Below are positions 7,264 to 12,560 of a DNA stretch of 12,560 nt, one piece after another; position 1 is the first letter of the stretch; every line of letters begins with the position of its first letter. The position numbers and the translations under genes were made by a program. The notes under the pieces were generated by a model. It saw only the letters and a program-made list of their open reading frames with translations, did no database searches and was not told where the DNA came from. This DNA is from Chitinophagaceae bacterium (lineage in GTDB: Bacteria > Bacteroidota > Bacteroidia > Chitinophagales > Chitinophagaceae), in contig JAICHT010000082.1 in NCBI GenBank assembly GCA_025924755.1, forward strand, positions 1 to 12,560, written 5' to 3'.

Positions 7264-7305
7264 AAAAATTAAATGGGATAGAAATTTCTATCCCATTTAA
7301 TTTTT
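7264..7305. terminator. Perfect 42-bp palindrome, bidirectional terminator
   Basis: The two 21-nt arms (7264-7284 and 7285-7305) are exact reverse complements with no spacer. The centre is GAAATTTC and the GC-richest part is GGGATAG/CTATCCC. The outer ends are A5 and T5, so either RNA strand forms a hairpin ending in U5. It sits 12 bp after the lipoprotein stop and 29 bp from the stop of the convergent lectin gene, the expected place for a terminator serving both. Confidence 0.9.
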
Positions 7306-7334
7306 AATCTACTAAAAAATAATTCTTTTGAAAC

Positions 7335-9287
7335 TTACCGGATGAGGGTTGCAGTGCCTTTCAACTGATATACTTTACCGGCAATATCCGTTGCTTTAAG
7401 CATCCATACATAAGTTCCGGTTGTTAGTGGCTTCCCGCTTTGAGCGCCATCCCACCCGGTATCCATACTATTGGTGGTATAAACCCGTTGTCCCCAGCGA
7501 TTATAAATAGTAAAGTACTCCAGTTTTTTAATTCCGATATACTTAGGTTTTAATAGATCGTTCATGCCATTATTATCGGGTGTAAATGCATTAGGCACAT
7601 ATATGGCAGAACCCTTAAACACCTGGATGGCTACCGTATCTTTTGCCACACAGCCTTCTGTAGTTGTAACGGTTAATTCAAATGTTTGATCGTCCTGGAG
7701 TATAGCAGTGGGATTGAAAGTATTTGCGTTGGTCAAGTCTGTAGCCGGCAACCACTGAATAGTACCCGTGGCCCCGGTACCATTGAGTTGGTAGGGCAAG
7801 TTCTTAATAATAATCGTATCGTTACCCGCAAAAGCATACGACTGGTTGATAAAAAGGGTTTTTCGCAATGTATCCGACGAACACCCATTATCAGCTAATG
7901 CCCACGATTGAATATTGTAAGTTGCCGGTATGATATATAGGTGAGAAGCAATTGCAGTTGAAGCGGTTGTGGTGTCGCCAAAGCCCCAGTGCCATTTGGA
8001 AATGTTTGTTTTTGTATCGGTTTGCGTTGCCTTGAACGGTATCACCGCATTTGCACAACCATCAGCAATATCATATGCTACTTCGGGAATATCTTTTAAT
8101 ATAACTGTTTTTATAACCGAGGCTGATGTACAGCCATATTCGGATGTTACACTCAATTGCAACTGGTTAGTACCGGCATGGACCGAATCAAAATGTGGCT
8201 GAAGCCCCGAGGCTGTCGAGCTGCCATTTAATATCCAGTTCCACTGGCTGATATTGCCTATGCTATTGGTGGACGCATCTATTATACGAAGTGGTGCATT
8301 TAAGCAGGTATCATAGGCCGTAAAGTTTGATACCGGTTTAGTACCAATAGTAATAATTTTAGTAGAATCGTTTTTACAACCGTCCTTTCCCGTTACTTCT
8401 AATTTTACTTGATAAATGCCGGGCTGATTGTAATAATGGGTAGGCGTCATTTCCTGAGAGGTGGAAGTACTATCGCCAAAATCCCATAAATAACCAACGA
8501 TCGGTGCAAAAGATTCGGAATGATTATCAAAATGAACCGTAGCATTTTCGCAAGCTGCATTATTGGGCAAATCGGTTTTAAAAACAGGATTTAAAGCCGT
8601 ACAAAATTGTTGCAGATTTACCTTACCCCCGGTAGCGCCGGTAAATCCCCAGTATACATTGGGATCGTTGTTAAAGATCGTTTTCAGCATATCAACCTGC
8701 ACTTGTACCCGTAGTACACCATCAAAGTAAGACCGCAGCCATTTAGTACCCGGATCCCAACTAATGCGCAGCACATGCCATTTGCAATCTTCTACATTAT
8801 CAGAAGTGGATGAAACAGGCACCGGGCCTGCCAAATCACTCCCATGTACCAGGTTGCCATTTGTTTGTATGGCAATATGATCGTATGGGGGATCGTTCGT
8901 TGGCTGTTCCATCGGGTTGATATTCTGATATGTATCTAAAGTGATGCCTATAGAAGGGGCAACTCCTGCAAAGCCCAACCCGGAACCCGTATTACCGACA
9001 CTGGTGCTTATAGGTTGTAATATAAATGCGATTCCATCCGCTCCATCATCATCGGCACAGCCAAGAAATACATTGAACCAAAAATCGAAACCGGTATTTA
9101 AATCAATTTTATTTTTGTTCCAAACGCTGCCACTTTGAAATTGGATGGCAGGTGTAAGGGTGTAGCAATTACAGGTATTTTGCTGTGCAGCGCCGTTTAA
9201 TATATAGGTGTTTGTTTGGGCAATAGATAATGAAAAACTTACTATAGTAAGATACCCAATAAAAAAAAGCTTTTTTATATTAGTCAT
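7335..9287 (-). CDS. Secreted L-type lectin / PKD protein with T9SS type B sorting domain
   Basis: This is a 650-residue surface or secreted protein. A signal peptide covers about 1-23 (cleavage near SIA-QT). Residues about 28-232 form a bacterial L-type (legume-like) lectin domain: DGADGIAFILQ (81-91), GITLDTYQN (114-122, probable Ca/Mn-binding Asp118 and Asn122), DHIAIQTNG (136-144), then WHVLRISWDP (170-179) and YWGFTGATGG (212-221). Three PKD-like beta-sandwich repeats follow, with YLWDFGDST (266-274), WNWILNG (349-355) and WHWGFGDTT (432-440), then an Ig-like segment about 485-556. The C-terminus (562-650) is a gliding motility-associated (CHU_C, T9SS type B) domain: YVPNAFTPDNNGMND, IYNRWGQRVY, GWDG and a final KGTATLIR. 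The family implies export by T9SS and carbohydrate binding; the ligand is unknown. It lies 64 bp after lipA on the same strand, with no clear terminator between them. Confidence 0.92.
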   Translation of the reverse strand: MTNIKKLFFIGYLTIVSFSLSIAQTNTYILNGAAQQNTCNCYTLTPAIQFQSGSVWNKNKIDLNTGFDFWFNVFLGCADDDGADGIAFILQPISTSVGNTGSGLGFAGVAPSIGITLDTYQNINPMEQPTNDPPYDHIAIQTNGNLVHGSDLAGPVPVSSTSDNVEDCKWHVLRISWDPGTKWLRSYFDGVLRVQVQVDMLKTIFNNDPNVYWGFTGATGGKVNLQQFCTALNPVFKTDLPNNAACENATVHFDNHSESFAPIVGYLWDFGDSTSTSQEMTPTHYYNQPGIYQVKLEVTGKDGCKNDSTKIITIGTKPVSNFTAYDTCLNAPLRIIDASTNSIGNISQWNWILNGSSTASGLQPHFDSVHAGTNQLQLSVTSEYGCTSASVIKTVILKDIPEVAYDIADGCANAVIPFKATQTDTKTNISKWHWGFGDTTTASTAIASHLYIIPATYNIQSWALADNGCSSDTLRKTLFINQSYAFAGNDTIIIKNLPYQLNGTGATGTIQWLPATDLTNANTFNPTAILQDDQTFELTVTTTEGCVAKDTVAIQVFKGSAIYVPNAFTPDNNGMNDLLKPKYIGIKKLEYFTIYNRWGQRVYTTNSMDTGWDGAQSGKPLTTGTYVWMLKATDIAGKVYQLKGTATLIR

Positions 9288-9351
9288 GTGGCGCCAACCA
9301 AAGCAGTTAGAACCACAAAATACAAAATATTAATTAGAGAAGCGCTTACGA

Positions 9352-10284
9352 TTAATGCACTGCTTCCGCCTTTTTTGCCTGCCATTCTTTTTTTCCCAAA
9401 CCTGCAAACACATGGCGTTCACTGTGGTAAGAAGACCGTACCAGCGGTCCACTTTCTACATAGTCCAACCCAAGGTTATAGCCCACCTCGCGGTATTCGG
9501 CAAATTCATCCGGATGCACAAAACGCTGTACCGGAAGATGTTTTTTAGTAGGCTGTAAATACTGGCCGATAGTTACCACGTCGCAGCCGGCATTGTACAA
9601 ATCGTGTAGCGTTTGAATCACTTCTTCTTTAGTTTCTCCAAGGCCCAGCATAATACCGCTTTTGGTACGCATGCCACCGGCTTTGAGTATTTTAATCACT
9701 TCCATACTGCGCCAGTATTTTGCCTGTATGCGCACTTGCCTGGTTAAGCGTTCCACTGTTTCAATATTGTGCGATACTACTTCTGGTGCCGCTTCTATAA
9801 TACGATCAATATTTTCTTTTTGACCTTTAAAATCAGGTATCAGTGTTTCCAGGGTCGTTTCGCCGTTCAGTGCTTTTACCGCTTTGATGGTATTGTACCA
9901 AATAATAGAACCGCCGTCTTTTAGTTCATCCCGGTCTACAGAGGTAATCACGGCATGCTTTACTTTCATCAGGTTGATAGCTTCTGCTACACGTTGAGGC
10001 TCATCCCAGTCTACCGCATCAGGCCGGCCTGTAGCTACTGCACAAAATCCGCAACTGCGGGTGCAGGTGTTTCCTAATATCATAAAAGTAGCCGTTCCAG
10101 CACCCCAGCATTCACCCATATTAGGACAATTACCACTTTCGCAAATGGTATGCAGTTTATGCGTGTCTACCAGGTTACGAACATGCTTGTAACTTTCACC
10201 TATGGGCAACTTTACACGAAGCCAATCCGGTTTTTTGGGTTTACTTTCTATGATGGTATTGGATACTATGGGAAGTTCTATCAT
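9352..10284 (-). CDS. lipA: Lipoyl synthase
   Basis: This cytoplasmic radical-SAM enzyme inserts two sulfur atoms into protein-bound octanoyl groups to make lipoyl cofactors for 2-oxoacid dehydrogenases and the glycine cleavage system. Its 310 residues are typical. The auxiliary [4Fe-4S] cluster ligands are in CESGNCPNMGEC (Cys48, Cys53, Cys59), and the radical-SAM cluster is CTRSCGFC (Cys74, Cys78, Cys81). VDRDEL (116-121), SHNIETV (171-177), MLGLGETKEE (212-221), TIGQYLQPTKKHLPV (238-252) and the C-terminal RSSYH (283-287), which carries the serine ligand of the auxiliary cluster, are all present. The octanoyltransferase gene lipB is not in the window. The upstream 122-bp spacer carries a 19-bp palindrome that may control transcription. 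Confidence 0.97.
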   Translation of the reverse strand: MIELPIVSNTIIESKPKKPDWLRVKLPIGESYKHVRNLVDTHKLHTICESGNCPNMGECWGAGTATFMILGNTCTRSCGFCAVATGRPDAVDWDEPQRVAEAINLMKVKHAVITSVDRDELKDGGSIIWYNTIKAVKALNGETTLETLIPDFKGQKENIDRIIEAAPEVVSHNIETVERLTRQVRIQAKYWRSMEVIKILKAGGMRTKSGIMLGLGETKEEVIQTLHDLYNAGCDVVTIGQYLQPTKKHLPVQRFVHPDEFAEYREVGYNLGLDYVESGPLVRSSYHSERHVFAGLGKKEWQAKKAEAVH

Positions 10285-10314
10285 GTTATTTTAAATTAAA
10301 ATCAGTACCTACAA

Positions 10315-10333
10315 GTTTGATATGATATCAAAC
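10315..10333. promoter_or_regulatory. 19-bp palindromic operator candidate upstream of lipA
   Basis: GTTTGATATGATATCAAAC has perfect 9-bp arms around a single central G, ending 31 bp from the lipA start. A further half-site, TGATATC, lies at 10348-10354. On the minus strand TTTG (10359-10356), 18 nt, then TATTGTTTG (10337-10329) resembles a Bacteroidota promoter whose -7 element would overlap the palindrome. The core resembles an FNR/CRP-type TTGAT-N4-ATCAA site, but the spacer is five bases, so I do not assign a regulator. Confidence 0.5.
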
Positions 10334-10378
10334 AATACGTATAAAGATGATATCGCAAAAAGCTAAGCTGAAGCGACA

Positions 10379-10394
10379 TGCATACAGGTATGCA
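10379..10394. repeat. Short inverted repeat downstream of the outer-membrane protein gene
   Basis: TGCATAC-AG-GTATGCA has perfect 7-bp arms and a 2-nt centre, beginning 12 bp beyond the stop codon of the minus-strand outer-membrane gene. There is no T-run after it on the minus strand, so it is a poor intrinsic terminator. It may be a weak processing or stop signal, a second operator for lipA, or chance. Confidence 0.35.
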
Positions 10395-10406
10395 AAAATA
10401 CTTGTA

Positions 10407-11207
10407 TTATTTTCGGCGCCCAAATACTAAGGCAATATGAGCCTGGTAAAAAAAGTTTTTAGCTGGGTTAAGCGCCATTATTGGAATTTTTGATGCATAA
10501 CCATCTACAGAAATTCCGATTTCCAATGCCTCCAGCGATTCATTATAATGTCCGAAATCGAACCGCAAAGCAGCTTTGGCATAAGCGCCCGGTTTAAAAC
10601 TGAGCTCACTCCAACCTTTTCCAAGCCCCGAACTGCCGTATATTGATGAGGGATCTAAAAACAAATTACTATCGTCTGACTGGTATTTTATATCGCGGGA
10701 CTGATTGGCACTATCCACAACCTGCAAATAGTAAGGTTTTAAAACGCCTAATGAAAGGCCAGCCTGGTAAATGCCAGTGATAGCCACCCCATTTTTATTG
10801 CCTTTTTCTCCAAAAACATATTGCTGGCCGTATCCCAGGTTCAACTGGTAAAAATTATTTATTTTTCCAAAGAGGTAAGAATTAGAAAAAAAATCGCCAC
10901 GGATGCGCTCTTCTTTGTTATCCTTTATTTCTGCCAGTTCTATTGCATACAAGCTTGAAAAACGAGGCGTCAGCATATGGGCGTGCTCATAAAAGATACC
11001 ATAGCCATTGGTTCTTAATTCTATTCCAAATGCACTTTGTTTATTGTAACTCAGCACACCTTCTTCCTCCTGCCGGCTGATGATATTGATGCGTTGCCTT
11101 TTTTCATTCCGACGTTCCGCTTTTGAGTCCCGGTGTGTCGTTGAATCCTGGGCAAATAAGGTAAAACATAAAAATATGGTGCAACCTAAAAGGATAATTT
11201 TTTTCAC
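10407..11207 (-). CDS. Predicted outer-membrane beta-barrel protein, unknown function
   Basis: I do not recognise a named family for this 266-residue protein. It starts with a signal peptide (KK, hydrophobic stretch, LFAQ-D, cleavage near residue 20). A charged, probably periplasmic stretch rich in Arg, Lys and Glu follows (about 25-50), then alternating aromatic/polar segments typical of beta-strands (for example FGIELRTNGYGIFYEHA 60-76, YQLNLGYGQQYVFGE and the final FYQAHIALVFGRRK). This suggests a small outer-membrane barrel; the strand number was not determined. The start is a GTG (11207-11205), giving the signal-peptide start KKIILL; the frame stays open upstream but offers no ATG within the spacer. 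An LLGC at 6-9 is too close to the N-terminus for a lipobox. It is transcribed divergently from the OsmC gene across about 46 bp and lies upstream of lipA on the same strand. Confidence 0.75.
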   Translation of the reverse strand: MKKIILLGCTIFLCFTLFAQDSTTHRDSKAERRNEKRQRINIISRQEEEGVLSYNKQSAFGIELRTNGYGIFYEHAHMLTPRFSSLYAIELAEIKDNKEERIRGDFFSNSYLFGKINNFYQLNLGYGQQYVFGEKGNKNGVAITGIYQAGLSLGVLKPYYLQVVDSANQSRDIKYQSDDSNLFLDPSSIYGSSGLGKGWSELSFKPGAYAKAALRFDFGHYNESLEALEIGISVDGYASKIPIMALNPAKNFFYQAHIALVFGRRK

Positions 11208-11253
11208 TGGTGTTAGAAATATATAGTTGAAACGTAAATTTAGGCAAAAAAGT

Positions 11254-11670
11254 ATGACTTCCAGTGTGATTTATGAGGGTGATTTAAGGACTACTTGTAC
11301 CCATTTGCAATCGTCTTCTCCGATAGAAACCGATGCGCCAACCGACAATAATGGCAAAGGCGAACGCTTTTCACCCACCGATTTATTAGCTACTTCGCTG
11401 GCCACCTGCATGATAACGGTAATGGGTATAAAAGCCCGCAATATGAATATTGATTTGAAAGGAATGAGAGCAGATGTTGAAAAAATTATGAAGGCAGATC
11501 CGCGGCGTGTAGGTGGCATCAATCTCACTTTTCATATACCGGATGCTTTGCAGGGCCTTAGTGAAAAAGAGGTAGCCATTCTAAAAAACGTAGCGCTAAC
11601 CTGCCCGGTACAAAACAGTATTCACCCGGATATAAAAGTGAATATAGAGTGGAACTGGAAAACGACTTAA
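11254..11670 (+). CDS. OsmC family protein (probable thiol peroxidase)
   Basis: This is a small cytoplasmic OsmC/Ohr-superfamily protein of 138 residues. Members reduce organic or fatty-acid hydroperoxides with a pair of cysteines. Visible residues are Arg12 in EGDLRTTCTH, Glu37 in GKGERFSPTDLLATSLATCM with Cys52, and Cys117 in NVALTCPVQNSIHPD, the usual catalytic set. The sequence resembles the general OsmC/YhfA-like group rather than true Ohr, so the substrate is unsettled. I start at the ATG at 11254, giving MTSSVIYEGDL, where family members usually begin. The reading frame extends to a TTG at 11227, but that would add nine basic residues and run into the divergent gene's leader. A weak AGG lies upstream of the ATG. 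Its stop codon overlaps that of the convergent DUF2851 gene. Confidence 0.9.
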   Translation: MTSSVIYEGDLRTTCTHLQSSSPIETDAPTDNNGKGERFSPTDLLATSLATCMITVMGIKARNMNIDLKGMRADVEKIMKADPRRVGGINLTFHIPDALQGLSEKEVAILKNVALTCPVQNSIHPDIKVNIEWNWKTT

Positions 11671-12560
11671 GAACGTTTTAATATAAAATTGCCAACAGCG
11701 CATTGCAGGCAGCGTTTATGATTGCAATACTCGTTCTTCAGTTCCAGTAGCGCTTGTGAATCGTATGCCGAACTATTGGCAATACTAAGTTGTGCAAACC
11801 CGGCAACTATTGCATTGGCTTCGGCGCCGGTTTGCTGTAGCCATTGTATTGCTTTTAATTGACAGGCTTCGTTTTTATGGTAGCTGCCATAGGCAAAAAG
11901 TACAGGCACAATAGTATTGATGATAATATTGTCTATCATAGCCGCACCTACAGGTTTCTTTTTATAAGCAGATGCTTCGTTAAAACGATAATGGTAATGC
12001 CAGTAATCATTGGCGGTTGCCGATAACAGCTGCCTGATTTCTTTTAAAGATTCTGTATCCAACACTTTTGAGAATAAATGACTGGAGGTGTGAATGACCA
12101 TTGCCAGCTGCGCCAGCCGGATTGTTGGAAAATTACCCGGCCGCATCCGTAAGAAATGTACCGGAACCGGTGAGGGCTGCAGCCTGTATTTGGCTTTCAA
12201 AAAAGCATATTCCTTTTGCAGTAGCAGCGGGTAATCTTCCGTAAAAGTAGCATTCAGCAAATTGGCCTGGCCCAACAATAAAGCTTCTAATTGGTGAATC
12301 TGGTTTTTATGTTTTGCAAGGATCGTAATACTGATAGAGCGGGCTATGCTTTCAAAGGCATCGGCATTTACCTTAATACCAAAGTTGCGTGCCAGCAGCC
12401 ACCAAAAAGTTTCTTCCCAATGAAAATTACTTTGGGCCAGCAACTGTAATACGACTTGCGATTTCCGGTTAAGGCGTTCTGCGGCTAACCGTTCTTTCCA
12501 GGCCAACCATGTAAGTTCATTAACACCGGTAATCGCATCATTGCAGGGTATAAATGTGCC
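11667..12560 (-). CDS. DUF2851 family protein, C-terminal part (runs off right edge)
   Basis: The frame is open from the right edge to the stop at 11667, giving 297 residues. A TTG at 12506 could be read as a start, but 18 more in-frame codons lie upstream to base 12560 and fit the family, so I treat the gene as truncated by the window. DUF2851 proteins are usually a little over 400 residues and are common in Bacteroidota; their function is unknown. Recognisable stretches, counted from the TTG, are the HWEETFWWLLARNFGIKVN region (about 28-47), QLEALLLGQANLL (72-84), FLRMRPGNFPTIRLAQLA (118-135) and YWHYHYRF (173-180). The C-terminus has clustered cysteines, YCNHKRCLQCAVGNF, a possible metal site. 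The last codon overlaps the OsmC stop. Confidence 0.85.
   Translation of the reverse strand, partial: GTFIPCNDAITGVNELTWLAWKERLAAERLNRKSQVVLQLLAQSNFHWEETFWWLLARNFGIKVNADAFESIARSISITILAKHKNQIHQLEALLLGQANLLNATFTEDYPLLLQKEYAFLKAKYRLQPSPVPVHFLRMRPGNFPTIRLAQLAMVIHTSSHLFSKVLDTESLKEIRQLLSATANDYWHYHYRFNEASAYKKKPVGAAMIDNIIINTIVPVLFAYGSYHKNEACQLKAIQWLQQTGAEANAIVAGFAQLSIANSSAYDSQALLELKNEYCNHKRCLQCAVGNFILKRS

Noticed and set aside
9340..9347. AAGCGCTT palindrome between lipA and the lectin gene as a terminator
   Set aside because: The stem is only four base pairs per arm with no loop and no T-run, too weak for termination.
10315..10333. Canonical FNR/CRP site upstream of lipA
   Set aside because: The half-sites match TTGAT/ATCAA but are separated by five bases rather than four, so the regulator is not named.
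11181..11207. Lipobox LLGC in the outer-membrane protein N-terminus
   Set aside because: The cysteine is residue 9, leaving almost no hydrophobic region; the LFAQ-D signal peptidase I site is more plausible.
11227..11253. TTG start adding nine residues to the OsmC protein
   Set aside because: The added MKRKFRQKS is not family-like, the start codon is weak, and the ATG at 11254 gives the typical OsmC N-terminus.
12504..12506. TTG as the true start of the DUF2851 gene
   Set aside because: The same frame stays open for 18 more codons to the window edge, and DUF2851 proteins are longer than the 279 residues this start would give, so the gene is truncated by the window.

Overview
The window looks like chromosomal DNA of a Bacteroidota bacterium, probably Chitinophagaceae or a close relative. 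The family assignment is inferred and was not tested. The supporting evidence is a protein with a type B C-terminal sorting domain of the type IX secretion system (T9SS), a DUF2851 protein, FucP/GluP-type and SLC45-like sugar transporters, start sites without Shine-Dalgarno sequences, AT-rich spacers, and possible promoters of the TTTG / TAnnTTTG kind. I see no insertion sequence, phage gene, CRISPR array, tRNA or rRNA.

Region 1 (1-6121) is a glucose and glycogen block. On the minus strand, glgA (3452-2034) and glgC (2012-741) are 21 bp apart and probably co-transcribed. A hairpin with a U-tract (683-717) then separates them from the 5' part of an SLC45-like MFS transporter that leaves the window at base 1. 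Divergent from glgA, across a 116-bp spacer, lie a FucP/GluP-family hexose transporter (3569-5059) and a ROK-family sugar kinase (5091-6065), closed by a strong intrinsic terminator (6090-6121). The inferred logic is that hexose is imported and phosphorylated by the plus-strand pair, and glucose-1-phosphate is turned into ADP-glucose and glycogen by the minus-strand pair. Phosphoglucomutase, branching enzyme and phosphorylase are not in the window.

Region 2 (6122-9287) is a cell-surface block. After a 320-bp spacer with no convincing gene comes a lipoprotein that I believe belongs to the DUF5602/TTHB210-like family (6442-7251). It converges on a secreted L-type lectin / PKD / T9SS-sorted protein (9287-7335). 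A perfect 42-bp palindrome between the two stop codons should terminate transcription from both sides.

Region 3 (9288-12560) is housekeeping and conserved hypothetical: lipoyl synthase lipA (with a 19-bp palindromic operator candidate upstream), a predicted outer-membrane protein with a GTG start, an OsmC-family peroxidase-like protein, and the C-terminal part of a DUF2851 protein running off the right edge. The last two genes converge so tightly that their stop codons overlap in the tetranucleotide TTAA.

I found no clear new defence or mobile system. The points most worth following up are the ROK kinase without the family's zinc cysteines, the unexplained His-rich lipoprotein, the operator-like palindrome at lipA, and the shared control region between glycogen synthesis and hexose uptake.
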